A DNA stretch of 64,000 nt, taken from the NCBI RefSeq assembly GCF_949628265.1, contig NC_088789.1, forward strand, positions 22,499,883 through 22,563,882, given 5' to 3'. Under the pieces are notes generated by a model. That model had not been told where the DNA came from. It searched no databases and saw nothing but the letters and a program-made list of their open reading frames with translations. Made by a program: the position numbers and the translations under genes. Numbering within the stretch: position 1 is the stretch's first letter; each line of letters begins with the position of its first letter. This DNA comes from Cloeon dipterum. Taxonomy: Eukaryota > Arthropoda > Insecta > Ephemeroptera > Baetidae. This document shows, piece by piece, positions 45,473-58,429 of the stretch.

Positions 45473-46519
45473 TGAGCATTATAATAAAGGTATAAAGGCT
45501 ATTACTTGATGCGAATCATGTAGAACCCAGGGAAAAATTTCAAATTCGACCGTTATAACAGATTTGATGAAAATAACCAGAAATTCAAAATCGACTGAAA
45601 TTAGTTTTTACTAAATTTGATTTGCATAGACAATATTTTATGAAAAGGAAAAATCGATCAGAGTGGGTCATTTTAGGCATTCTTGAGAAAAACTAGAGCA
45701 ATTCCACATTGCTTGACACAGATGGGGGAGCGATTTGATGGATATTAGTTAAGTGCGGATGTCAAAAATCCCCAAAGACAAGCATGCTGCATGCAAAAAT
45801 CAACTGTAACACTTACCCAAGTTATGATATCAACGTGAAACCTTGACTGCCTATCCTAAATTTTGATTCTGAAATACGTTCAAATTTGATAAAAAAATTT
45901 AGCTCAAAGATCAAGGTCACCTTTCGCGACCTACTTTCAAAATTTATATTTTTCAGGGTAAGAGCCACCTTTGATATTTTTAAGGTGTGGACTAAAATGT
46001 AGGCCAAGAAATTTTACACATATTAACGAAGTTTCGTACGTGCAATCGCAGCAGTTTCGCTGCAATTTTGGTTTGACGTTTAAATTCCGGAAGGAAGCTG
46101 CTCAACTATGCCTGAAATTGTTTCTCGGTCTTTCATGAATTCCATTTTTTCACGTTCAAAATAATTTGGCTCGTCGAGGGGACCTAGATTGGCTCATTTA
46201 AAGCCAGGGTCCACCTCCCCTGACGTGACCCTGAAGGTTAAAATTTTTAAATCGATCAATCCTGTCGTTTTATAGGTTTTTTGTTCTGCGGAACTCTATT
46301 TCTTTCAAAATATTTTAGTAAGAAAATGTTTTCTTGGGCTTTATTGTTAGTTTTGAATGGGTTACAAGTAAAGCAAAAAAACCGTATATAGTCAGAAAGC
46401 TAATGAAATTTCATTTTTTTTTAATTTTGTTAAACATCACCATTTTTTAATAAAAGTTTTTTATTTTTTTAAAAATTGAAATGACCAAAAAAGGAAAATA
46501 AATTGAACTGTTTTTTATA

Positions 46520-46790
46520 ATTATTCCCTAGCTACCAGAATGGAGCTACACATGACTTGGTAGTCAGCTCGGAAGATTTTCATCCGTGTTTTGGCATCTC
46601 GGGACGAATGTCTATAACATAGCGTTTTAATAAAAAGTCCTTGGTGCGGAGGCACGTGGCCCTTCAGTGGTCTAGATCCCTGTGCGGCCTGGTTATCCAT
46701 TCGCGGTGTTATTGGGACCCGAGTTTCAGCATTCGGGCTAGCACAGTGCGCGCCCTTCCCGGTCCTCGGACAGGGAGTAATATTATACAA
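46520..46790 (-). other. Isolated GC-rich segment with an 89-codon open frame, unidentified
   Basis: The base composition changes sharply against AT-rich flanks. The minus strand has an open frame from 46790 to 46521, but I recognise no domain in it. It may be a fragment of a mobile element, a processed copy of some transcript, or structured RNA. The short inverted repeat CCCGA...TCGGG near 46718-46738 can pair locally. Confidence 0.3.
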
Positions 46791-48439
46791 TAATTAATGA
46801 TACGTATTATTGGCAAGTTTCCCAGCCAAACGCAAAAATTATGGGAATTTTCCGAATAATCTAACTGGCACATCAATCGATTCGTCTCTAGAATTAGAGT
46901 CTACTTGAGATGATTGGATGAAAACTGGCTCAAAATTCGATTTTGAAATATTTTTCCATGTTAAATCCCATCAAAATATCGTTCGGAGCTCCATAATTCG
47001 CAAATTCGTCAAATAAAAATCCCCAGAGGTGATGCCCTTTTACTTTTTGGATAGAACACGATTTAAATGATTTCGCCGTTAAACTGAAAGGTCACACAAC
47101 ACAACCATCGTGTCCCTGTAAATTGTTTCGGCTGCATTTTGAGTGTGTTTAACCCCCAACAATGAAAATAAACACGATATATCCAAGCAGACAAGCAAGC
47201 TGGCTTTTTCTTTCAAAACACGGCTGCAAAAAAGGGTTTTAATCAATCGCGCGTTCTCCCATAAGGGAGCGAGCGGCGTGCATTCCAAGGGCCATTAGCG
47301 CGAGTACCGCGAGCTGAAATATAAACTCGAAAGCACATGGTGACACCGCGCAATGCTGCTTAATTTTTTTAAGCGCGAGAGCTGGCAGCTCGTGTGCCGC
47401 ACCTGCCTCGATTCATCAACGCCCAGCAGCCATGAGCCACCCCTCGCCACCCCCGCACACGCACGAACGCCGTGCACCATAGTGTCCGCGCGCGCGGATT
47501 CTTGGCGGCCCGATTATTATTATTATTTCAGCCTCTTTGATACTTTGTCGCGCGACGGCGCCCACTAGCCAGACGCTCTGTTTTGAACGCGTCTCTTGAG
47601 CTAATTTGTCTTGATTCCGCGCGTCGCTGCCTCTTTCAAGACGATTTGCATCGGGCCAGAAAACCGGGTTTAATGAATTTTCTGTTTGATTGGCTATTTT
47701 TACTTAGAAAATTAGGCAGGGAGAGATGCAAAGTAAGTTGAAGTGAAAAAGAAAGAGAGAAATGAGAAACAAAATGGCTTTGGTCTTGTATCTTTTTCAA
47801 ATTTCACTTATAGACGCGCATTCTTAGTTAAATCCGCGAAGAAAGAGCTATTTTTAATGCTGTTTGCTCACAAAATTTCCTTAATGTGTATTTTTACATT
47901 AAATTGAGCCTCTAAAAAGTGTGTGAATTTTTAACACTAACGAATCAATCTATTGTTTGGGGAATTCCATCACTTAATTGTGCATTAATTAAATCAGGAC
48001 CAAAAGTAAGAGTTAAATTGAAGATTTTGTATTTTAAAATTCATGAGATATAGGGGGATCTTGGAATACTGTTCGAGTTTAATTAAAATACTAAAACCAA
48101 TGAGGATGAAGGTTATTTTTATTTTCCTGTCAAGACTTTGTTGCTGATTTCCTGATTAATTTAAACGGTAACCCGAGAAAATTTATGCGCCTTCCCAATT
48201 TTAATTTAAAACAAATGCAATCATTTTCGGTAAAAATTTCAAAAATTTTAAATCCAGAATCATCTCAATAGCTAAAGCATGCAAAATAAGAGCTTTTTGT
48301 TAAATTTCTAATAAAATCTAATTGTTTAATTTAAATATAAATCTCTCCTCCAAAGTATTCATAGCCATTTAACCGCTTCATCACACGTCTAGAATCAAAT
48401 CAATTTTGATAGCGTTATAACAGGCTCTGATCGAGGAGA

Positions 48440-49060
48440 TTAGTTCCGAGTTGCTGTCGTGGGGTTAATGCGATTTTGGCCCCGATGCGAAATTTATGCT
48501 AAAATGCATCAGTCTGGCAGCACACGGGCACATTATCTGGCTGATTGGGGGGCGCAAGCGAGCATCCTGAGCCGGTCGGGGGATGATTATTCCGGCCGTC
48601 GGCTGCTGTTGCAACACACTCTCACACACACGCGCGCATTACTTTCTTGGTCAGGTGAGCCGAGGGCCCCGTGCTAATCTAACTAAGTAGACGTGCGCGC
48701 GGTGGCGACGAGTTCTTGATGGCGCGAGGCCGCAAAGTAGCAATGCGTTATCACTTATTCATAGATATCGACCCCCAGCTGGCAAGCGCGCGCGACTAGA
48801 ACGATCCGCCGCGACGACGAGAGCCTCACTCCTCCGCTCTGCATATACTCACTCACTCACTCACACGGCGAGTTAGTTTGTGTATTGACAAACACATTAT
48901 GGATCCATCAGAAAAAGGACAGCACTAAACTTGCCGATGATAAAGGGGCTGCTTCACTCAAAGCTGCCGCCGCGGCCGCGAGAAATTAAAATTATTTATG
49001 CGTGCGGTCGCGCGGTGAGACACACACGTGCACTTTTGCAAATAAGCAAACATACATCTC
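48440..49060 (+). promoter_or_regulatory. CpG-rich promoter-like block
   Basis: GC- and CpG-rich against AT-rich flanks, with a strong donor consensus TCAG|GTGAGC at 48655, a (CACT)n tract near 48850-48866 and GCGCGCG runs. It may be the first non-coding exon and promoter of a plus-strand transcript, possibly the zinc-finger gene 6.8 kb to the right. No coding sequence is evident. Confidence 0.25.
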
Positions 49061-49544
49061 TGTCGCATTAAGAGGGTAGTCTTTTGTACGTTTCAATAGG
49101 CATTTCCGAGCATTGAAATGCAATTTGTTTTATTTATGAATAGGCGTACGTGTTGAGTGTTCTTTGAAGAGAGTATTTACTTAACAATGAGCAGTATTAA
49201 AAACCACTGACAGGAAATATATTGCTAGTTTCTTTTTTCCTACCGAGAAAATCTATATCCCTGTTTTTTTTGCAATTATTTTTTAGTGTCGAAAATATAG
49301 CAATTTGCTTCTTGAAACTTGAAATGTAAAAAAATGTCAATTCCCTCTAAGAAAACTTATAGTGGATTGATAAACGGCAACATGTGAAATCTTTATTATA
49401 AAATTGTTGGCTAAAGTGATAAGATGATCAAATTGTTAGTTTTAAAAATTGTTCCGAAGCCAAAGAGGACCTTTGTTACAGCTAAAGTAGAGCATTTAAA
49501 GATCGAAAATTTGTGATAATTCCTGTTTAACTTTACAAAAAGAG

Positions 49545-49900
49545 GATTGATGCTGCAAATTCTTGGAAAGCCCTTGTTGCCAATACATTAAAAGAGGGTC
49601 TTAGAATTAAGTTGAAGCCAAAATTGAGCAAAGTAGCAAAGCAAATGTTTGAGAAAAGTGGCTGCAAAATTGGCATGCTTTTCAGGTGGTGAGGACTGTC
49701 TCCTTACTTGAAATCTTATTTTATTTCACAACAAAGATTTTCATTTTAAAAGCTTTCATACGCTGTTGGACAGATCTCGACAAGGGGAATCGAAATCTGC
49801 CAACTGTCACTTTAAAATAATATAAAATGATCAGAAAAAGATAAAAATTTCCAGACTGCGGTTTAAATTTTCGAGAAAATCGGTTCCAATGTTTCCATCC
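49545..49900 (-). repeat. Dispersed repeat family 'DR1', long reverse copy
   Basis: The reverse complement carries, in order, GGCAGATTTCGATTCC, TCGAGATCTGTCCAACAGCG, GTTGTGAAATAAAATAAGAT, TTCAAGTAAGGAGACAG, AAAAGCATGCCAATTTTG and GCAACAAGGGCTTTCC. This is the same order as in 34495-34975. Confidence 0.6.
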
Positions 49901-52900
49901 CAATCACGCGATCAGCATCGTTTCCTTATTAAAAATCATAAGGAAATAATTTTAAATTTTCCAAGATATTTGGTAAACTCTGAAATTTAACTCCTTCTCG
50001 GTCCTGATTATATTATTGTACTTTGTAAATATGGATTCCACAAACAACAAACTCACTTTGAAACGACACGAAGAAGAAGAAGAATAATAATTAATGAACA
50101 TAATTATATATGAATTATTGATTTAAAAAAAATATTTAAATTTTTTAACCTCTTCTTCTACTTTGCCAGAAAAGGGACAGACCAACAAAACTATAAATAA
50201 TCTTGGCATATAAAAAATCTCAGTGAACAATTAGGTAGAGCTAAAATGTATATAATTGAGTTGTATTGTTTTTCTGTAAATAAAAGTGCCACAATACATT
50301 TTACCAAACTGGATTTTCCTCTCGAAATAGTCGTGACTAACGGATCGGAATTCGGAATTAAAACTATTTTGAATTAAACGAAGAAACATGGGTGGAATAT
50401 TAAGGTCCTATTTCCAGAAGCATGTTCTTTTTATTAGGCCGGGGAGAGCGCTTTATTAAAGTAACTAAATCACCGCGCTTAACGTTCTTTTTGCGCGAAA
50501 CTAGCGAGCGAGCTAGCGATCAAACGGCCGAGATCGTAAAATTTGCCCAAGGTGAGGCGACTTATTTATTTTTCACGCTCGCTGTCGTTAAGCCGGCCGC
50601 CGGCGAAAATTTGTCTCTGCCGAGGAGCACACCCGGGAACCAAGGGGGCAGGAAACAACGCCGCCGCGTAATTGGCTCCAATCAAGAGAATACTAACGCA
50701 AGACTGCGAATTAAAGGCGCTGCCAAATTGCGTGCACGTGCGAGTGCGACAAAAGTATGCTTTGCACTTTGCAAATCTTAGAATGTGCTGCCCACGCGAA
50801 GGACCGTGTCTTTCTGGCCAGCACCTGCTCAGCGCTACTTTTGGTTTCACCCCCAATTTATGCTTCCTCTTCGTAATTTGAATTTGTTGTTGACACCATT
50901 GCATTCACCTGAAAGTGAAATGGAAAAAATACATTATTTTTATTATAGTCTTAAAATCTGCTTCCTATTACCTCCTCATAATTTTTCCAGTTTTCCTTTG
51001 GAACAATAATATAAGCTTTTTTGTCTTTTTTTCCGGTTCGAACTTCAAAATAATGAACATGAATCATAGGAATTAAAGAAAATTAAGCCCGTATAAAATT
51101 AATTGTGTTTGCCGTGATATTAATTTTCGTCAGATCAATTTTGCGTTTCTTATTTTTTACTAAACCTCGATCTGAAATTGATTTTAAAATGAGATAAAAT
51201 TTGTCCTCTGCTTTCATCACGTTTGACGAAAATACAACGTTTTTTGGTGGAACCATACAATTTTTAGAGAAAACAAATTTCTTTTTCAATTTCAATTCAG
51301 TTTTATTTTTTCCAAACATGCCATTATAATTATTCAAGAGAGTCATCAGTCAAGGAATTTGTTTTTAAATCACTCAAAGAAGCATTTAAAGTATTTCGAA
51401 TTTGTCCAAGCTTAAGCCCCTGAATTGCTGCTGAAGTATTTAAGAAGCAAAAAAACAACGATGCAATCTAAAGAAGGGATAATTTGATGTGACTCGGATC
51501 GTTATAGAATTTCATTGAGTAAAATAATTAAGCTCTTACCCAAGCTAGTCAAAATAGTTGTCATTTTATTAAAAAAAAAGGAATTTCCTAATATTCAAGA
51601 AAATTTTAAAAACAGATTTTGTTTATAGTTTCAAGAAGGTTTAAATAGCAATTTGGGGTGTAGGGTTAACCATTTAGCTGGTCAGGGAAGGTTGCTAAAT
51701 TTTGTTGAAAACCCAAACCTTTGACCTGGACATCTAATTTAAAGTTAGTTCGATTGGGCTCAGCAAGAGGAATTCAAAGCTCGCATTATTTTTGAAATTG
51801 CACTACAGGGACATGTCATAATAAGGTCTCAAAGCTCTCCAAAACTGTCCTGCAAAACCCGTAAAAATGCATAAGTTGTCGAAGTATTTTATGACGCAAT
51901 TTTTATAGTAAATATCGATTTAATTTTTAAATTTCATCGCGTTTGCTTGATCTCATGCAATTTATACACACCGATTTTGTCGCGTTTCGTCATCGCTTAA
52001 AAAATAAACAAAACTCGTGGACCTAACAATGCTGATAGAATTTTATGAGTAAATCCAACACATATGAAGTAATAATAATTAGAGCAGGAATTTACTGTTG
52101 TCACAGTTTAGTTCATATTAATGTGCGGTGTACGCACGAATTGACGCCTCTCAAAATAATATTTCACGCAGAGGGGTGGTTTGATATTCCGGCTGAAAAG
52201 TCGATTTTTAATGACGAGCGCGCATCCTTTGTCTTTTCTTCACAGTAGATCTGACGCATCGCTGCCTCTTGCGGGGCTCTTCACTCAGCCGCCTCATTTG
52301 AAGGAAATAAAAATCGTATCAGCCGCGTTGAGAGTGAGTGAGATGAGCAGAAGATAAAAAAAAAAGAAAAGCAGGGGACGAGTTCATTAACTGCTGCGAT
52401 GCCACACGACGCAAATGGAGGTGCATCTCATCTCGTCGCCGCAAACAGACTCACGGCGTCGCGACAAATATAGAATCGTGCATGCAAGAAGAGCAGCAAC
52501 CGCACCACGTACTTAACAGGGGTTGTGTAAATCCAGATGCGTGCCTCAAAATTTACGAAAGACTCGAATGGCATTGCATCTCGTCTGCATATCAAGATAT
52601 TTTTAGTTTCATTTCGTTCTTTGATGGGGGTGATAAAAATTTTGTCCAATTTCTTATTGGTGGGGGATATTTTTAGAAAAAATACAAAGCTGTAAATTTT
52701 AGGTTTAAGCAAGGGTTTTTTTAATTCAGTGGTTAGCATCAGTCCAAAACATCAAAACAAAATTTAAGAATGTTTAAAATTCCACAAGACTGCTTTGTAA
52801 TGGAGAAAGCAGAATTCCAAAAAAATCTTGCAAAAGACCGAAAATTTATATCTTATAAGGTTGAAACTACATAAGCACTTTTATGAACCAATGGAGAGGG

Positions 52901-55159
52901 GAAAGCGGCACACCAATATAATAGGATCTTACAAAGTATGGTGCTTTAAACAGAAATTTATGAATAGTCTTATTTTTGCTCTCGAGAGCACCTCAGAGCG
53001 TACGCTTTTTTACTCATGCACAATACTTGTCGCATTACTGGCAGGAAAGTGCCTCGCAACAGGAAAAAAATCTAGTTTGCTCTACATGAATTATGTATAC
53101 GAGAGCAAACTTAAAATATGGACGACATGTATGGTGACATGTTTTGTACCCTGTCCCCAACATTATGTATTGGCCATGTGAAAAAAATGAGGCCGAGAAG
53201 AGTACAAAAAGTCTCAGAAGAAGAGACAATAATGCTGAAAGATAAATCTTTTACATTAAAATGTTTCAATTGGACGAAGAAAAAAATATTTTTAGTAAAC
53301 TATAGAATAAATTTTTAGTTTTCTTCTACATGTATGAATGAGTCATCGGCCTTGTGCGAGATACAAATTTTTTAGTCCTCTGCAAATTGGAATTTTTAAA
53401 TTCAGTGCTAAAAATGTGTCAGCCTACAGAATTTCGAAACTGGAGAAATTTGTAAACATCTGGATTTTGCAATTATTTGACGCCCTGGCCCTGTTCATTT
53501 GCAGACTGTATATTTTTATTTTTCTTTCATCCTTAAACAAAGAAATAGTTTAATTTTAATTTCAAGAATTTAATATTCATATTCCAAGATGAAACAAAAT
53601 TTTAAACTAGATCCGATCTCTACTAAAAATTGTAGTGAATAATTTTGATCATCTCTATATCCTCGAAAAATTAGGTAAGAGCTAACAATGTTCCCAGGAT
53701 GCCTTTTTAAACTTGCTCCAGAGTTTGTATGCTAATCAATCGATGAGCATGCATGATGTCTTGTCAATCAGAATAAAATAAATAAATTCAGCAAACCACC
53801 TGTGGAGATGGAAATACAATTTCCCCTCAAGAAAATAATTTATTTATCTCCGGTCGATTTAATTCCTCCTCGACTTTGCGTCTGTCTGTGTTGCGCATAT
53901 AATATATATATATTTATATATTTGTACTTGTGTGGGGATGAAATGAATTAAGAAAGGGGCATTTCGCGGCAGCTGTCGAAGCTGTCGGCCTCCCTTGGGC
54001 TTGGCCGCGCGAAGAAAAAAGCACACGCGCGCGCGAACGCGAATATAAAAGTCCCCCATGCACACTTTTCGTCCCATGCCACGCATTCCAATTAAAATTA
54101 ACGCTCGCATACGGTAAAAAACTCCAGCAGCCATCGCGACGCCTCAAGAAGCATCGGCAGCTGAGCGCCACTCAAACTTTCCTCCCCGCGATCCCGAAAC
54201 AAAAGGGCCCGCAATTTAAATAGAAGTAAAAAATGCTATGAATTTTATTGTTTAAGGACAATGTTGTTTTAATAATCAGCATGTGTGAGTGTTAGCCGAG
54301 CCTGAGCGATATTGATTGAATAAAATTAAATGTGTATATTTATTCATTCATCCTTAATTGTTTTTTTAACGAGTTTTGGCGTCTCTGTAACAAAAAGTGC
54401 ACTATTTCATGCCAAAGTTGACTGATAAATAAACAACGAATCAAATGAATTCTTAATTTATTACAAAAATTTATAAAATAAATATATTTTAAAAATTAAA
54501 TTTAAATTAGTTTTATTAGCCGTGCAAGATAACATACGGCTTCTTATGTTAACGAGAGTATCCAATAAAATCTCATCATTACCAATCACACTCTTATACA
54601 TAGTGTAAAAATAACAACAATTTCATTTAATGTATGGCTAGAAGTGAGAGAATTCATTGCAAATTTGGAATTGACAGAGGAAAAAAACACAATAAAGTTC
54701 ACAATTTTCTAGTCTATGAATTGATAAAAAGCAATATGTAATACTGTAAAATCACAAGCGTATGTAATAGAAATTTCGTTCGTTTCGTAGCACTTAAATT
54801 GCTTTTTGGTGTTGTTCCTCATCCTCCCATTCCCATTCCCGTTTCCCGCCGCCAGCCAGCTTGGTGCCGGTGCTGCGGTGCTCGCTTTTTCGTTAGCATT
54901 AGCTAGCAAACACATTACATACACGGAAAACTAAATAGAGCGTTCGTTGCGGAACTGTGGAGGGGACGGGACAGCAGAACACCAAGCTGAAGTGAAAACT
55001 GAAAACTGAATTTCGGGAATTGGGACTACTAGGAAAGGATAGAGAAGAAGGTCACGAAAGACTGGCTTACCTGCATAGTGCAATACTGCTTAGTCGTCAA
55101 CTGTCAGCTGCTATCATTCATCCAAATTCAGCTCTGGTCTCCAGCCGCTTTCAATTGTG

Positions 55160-55400
55160 TAAAAAAATACATACATAGAGTAAGTTAATTTGGGTTTTCA
55201 ACTATTATGTAATTTGAATCATACTCATCGGTTTGCACTCATTGCACCCAATTGTGTATGTAGTAAATTATGTATGCGTATGTACATAGTCTATGTATGT
55301 ATGTATTAATGTACTACACTTATTGTAGAATTGTGTATGTACAATTATCATTTATGTATGATAGGTGCATAAAAAGTACAAATATTTGCTCATGAATGTG
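55160..55400. repeat. TATG/TACA-rich low-complexity tract
   Basis: Repeated TGTATG, TATGTATG and TGTACA units recur over about 240 bp immediately upstream of the zinc-finger coding exon. No function is evident. Confidence 0.5.
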
Positions 55401-55469
55401 GAAGGTTTTTATTTTGCTTGTTAGATCATGAACTAATGATTAAAAAGTTTGTGTATGCAGGCGCCAAGA

Positions 55470-57127
55470 ATGTCCTCCACCAAGTTAGAAGAGAGTGGTG
55501 AAGATCACGGCAGAAACGTGTGCTTCATTTGCCAGCAAACTCTGGTTCCGTGCAGTTCCCTTTCGCTGTCCAGAGTGGACCTGAACAAACTGTGCAACTG
55601 GTGGCGCAAGTATTTGACAACCCCCTTCAATCGCAAAGCCGCTAAAAACAGCAAATGCTGCAACATGTGTGTCGCCTCGGCCAGGTTTGATTTCTTCATT
55701 TATATTATTTATGAATGTAAATTAGTGATGATTTATATTTATTTTAAATTTGTAAAAAAGTCGCCAGATTTTTAATTTAAATGAGACAGCGAGAACATTT
55801 CGGTTCCTTTCCGATTTTTGTGCTTGGGTTAGAATGATAATGAAACTCAGGTTATATTGCGTGAATTAAATTTGTAATTTTTTTCTGAGGAGCCACCATG
55901 AGGACACCGATGCTGGGGATCCCAACCTAGCCTGGTGGTCTGTCGTCGATGAACCGCAGGACAAAGGTGAATTTAAAAAGTGTCTTCTCAAAGAGAGTTT
56001 CTGACATATGTATGCAAAATTTCAGTGGCTCCTATCGTGCAGCTGAATAGGCTTTCTGTTGATCAAGTTTGGCGAGCCATCAAAGGATTGCCCCAGGGCA
56101 GCCAGAAACCCAATCGCAATCAGAAAAGTGTTGTGTCGAAGGCCAAGCAGAAGACGTTTTATAGATGCAACTATTGCAGCTCCAAATTCTCCAAAATTGG
56201 ACTTAAGGCCATGCACGAAAATGTGATGCACGCCTCTTACTTGATACCGAAGCATCAGGTATTTTTTTTAAATTTAAATAAACATTTTTTCAATTTCAAT
56301 TTATCTCAACTAGGAACCAAGTTATGATAGTTAGAAAAACATGATTTTAAAACAAAGATCGCGAAAAATCCCAAATATTTATTATTTGTGAAGTCATGTT
56401 ACTATTTTTGTTGTGAAAGAAAATAATAATTCAACAAATCCAATCCATGCTTTAGGTTCAAAGGACAAGTGATGGCGCTGAGCATCAGTGTCCATTCTGC
56501 TGTTCAAAGTTTAAAAGCAGAAGTGCACTGAATGGACACGTGTGGGGCGTGCATTCGATGCAATACTTCAAGTGTCCGATGGGCTGCAAGGACGCTCTGC
56601 TGGGAAAAGATGATCTGAAGGCTCACCTGACTGACAAGCATGAGGACGCCGACAATCGCCTCTTCAAGCTCGTAACCTCCAAGGTTCCGTGTAGTTATTA
56701 CCAGTGCAACCAGATGTTTGCCAACGAGCACAAGATGGACCAGCACTTCAAGAAGACCCACCAGAAACAGGAGGGTGACTTCAGGTGCAGGGTTTGCGGA
56801 TACAGAGGCGTGAACCGCTACAAATTCCTCCTCCACATGAGAAAGTACCACCACAGCAGTGAGCCGGAGGAGCGCGTCCAGGATCCTCAAAGCAGTACAA
56901 GTGGTGTTGGAGACCAGGCGGAGGTGCAGTGCGGCCTGTGTGGATTGTGGAGGGTCGCAGCGGACATTCAAGAGCATAAGATGGAGGCCAAGTGCCAGCA
57001 CTGCAAGGGCATTTTCGCCTGCCGGGGCCTCAGGAACAGACACCTGTGGAACAAATGCAGTGCTGCTCCGAGCCACAAGCAGGAAGAAGGCTGGGAGGTC
57101 ATTGCAAAGGTCACCGTCCGCTTCTAG
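55470..57127 (+). CDS. C2H2-type zinc-finger protein
   Basis: Four exons (55470-55684, 55890-55966, 56026-56258, 56456-57127) encode 398 residues with closed phases. The N-terminus has a Cys-rich stretch (CFICQQTLVPC ... CCNMC ... HH) that may bind zinc. Then come canonical C2H2 fingers CNYCSSKFS...H-x4-H and CPFCCSKFK...H-x4-H. After these are atypical fingers with longer Cys spacing (CPMGC, CSYYQC), one regular finger (CRVCGYRG...HMRKYH), and two that end in Cys (CGLCG...C and CQHC...HLWNKC). It is probably a nucleic-acid-binding nuclear protein; I do not recognise an orthologue. The coding exon begins nine bases after an acceptor (ATGCAG at 55460), so an upstream exon exists and the true N-terminus could lie there. 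Confidence 0.8.
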
Positions 57128-57350
57128 ATGACTGTTGATTTGTTTGTATTAATTTTCTGTTCGACAAACACCAAGAATATAGCTTTAATCGCTTCTTTTG
57201 CCAATTTTATCAGGATAATTTGTAAAGTTTTCATGAAAACTTTCATAGCATGCGGAACAGGTGAACAGGCGCGCAGTTATCTCCTTGGTTTATTTTGTTT
57301 TGGGCATTTGAAAAATATTTGTAAATCAGTTTTTTGTTTATTCCTGATAA

Positions 57351-57356
57351 AATAAA
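57351..57356 (+). terminator. Poly(A) signal AATAAA of the zinc-finger gene
   Basis: It lies 224 bp after the stop codon, in a GATAAAATAAAATAA run. Confidence 0.5.
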
Positions 57357-57436
57357 ATAACGGTGAAATTCTAAACAATGAATATTTAGTCAGCGCTGTG
57401 CATCTTCCCTGAATTTAAAAACCATACTATTAATGG

Positions 57437-57640
57437 ATAGAGGTCTCAGCCGCGAGACTTATGGCGGCGGCTGGCAGGACTGGCTCAGACGAATTTATTT
57501 GCCTGGCGGCGGCTGACAATATTTTAAACGTGAAGTTTGGTAGTACTTAACGGCTCTAAGGGTCGGAAGACATTTTTTCTCCTGCATTTTTTAAATTTTG
57601 ACCCTTCTTCACCGGCAGCGCGGCTGGCTGAGACCTCTAT
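57437..57640. mobile_element. 204-bp MITE-like element with 15-bp terminal inverted repeats
   Basis: The left end ATAGAGGTCTCAGCC (57437-57451) is exactly inverted at the right end (57626-57640). The interior is GC-rich with GGCGGCGGCTG repeated twice and has no useful coding capacity. It sits in AT-rich DNA 310 bp after the zinc-finger stop codon. TAAT lies just outside both ends (57431-57434 and 57641-57644), which could be a target duplication, although two extra bases separate it on the left. This is the structure of a non-autonomous DNA transposon. The superfamily is unknown. Confidence 0.6.
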
Positions 57641-58429
57641 TAATTTTATAGTAAAAAAATCCTGCTTAAGAAAAAAATTAAACGGACAGAATTGCCATCA
57701 CTATATATATACTTGTATTATAATTAACCCACGGCAAAAGAGAAGACCAGCAATTAGTAGAAAGGCCACATTTTCATCATCTGGTCTTTTAGTCTGAATG
57801 GAAGCGCTGGCGTCACTCGTCGATGATGTTAAGGGCGCTCATTAAAAGCTGCAGAGGAGGCGCGAATTAGTTACGTGTTTGATAATAAGGGAGGATGTTG
57901 TGCTTGGTCTCGCAGCCAAATGCCACGGGGTATTGACACCTAGCCGTTCTTTGATCTTGCATTATTTCATCTTATGCAAACGTGCCTGTGTACACGTATC
58001 GCGCGAGCGACTCGTCGGACAATCGGCTTTGGTATTTTTGGAGAGAGCGTGCGGCGGCCACACACCGACGACCCACCCATCAGCAACTCACAAATCTCCC
58101 TTGGAATACTCTTTCCTGGCTTTTTGGAGAACATTGAACTCGTTCCGTCTGCTGTTTTGAGCCATTGGAATATTGCTTTGAACTATTTTACGTTCATTTG
58201 GGAAAATAAAACGCAGGAATAAAAATTTAATGTATACTTTCCAAAAATGAAATTTTTATATGGAATAGGCTATTACAGAATTTGATATTGGAAATAATTT
58301 CACATTTAGAGAGCTCCCTGGCATTTCTTTCAAATTTAAAGGGGATAGATGAAAAGGCTAGTGTTGAAAAAAACTTAGAATTGTTGGCTTTAATAGTTTT
58401 TTATTTATTTAAACTATCTGGCATTAAAT

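Larger units (their letters stand above)
45485..55460. other. Gene-poor 10-kb region
   Basis: No coding exon was recognised. The region contains an isolated GC-rich segment (46520-46790), CpG-rich blocks at 47270-47660 and 48440-49060, a GC-richer block at 50420-50880, a reverse DR1 copy (49545-49900) and a TATG-rich tract (55160-55400). On the minus strand, ATGCAG|GTAAGC at 55070 is a good donor consensus, so an unrecognised minus-strand transcript may start near 55100-55190. Untranslated exons of the zinc-finger gene may also lie here. Confidence 0.4.

Noticed and set aside
51660-51860. Possible second dispersed repeat similar to 46860-47040
   Set aside because: Only short AT-rich words are shared and no collinear block longer than about 10 bases was found.
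56504-57076. 190-codon minus-strand open frame
   Set aside because: It is the antisense of the zinc-finger exon, whose plus-strand frame has regular Cys/His spacing.
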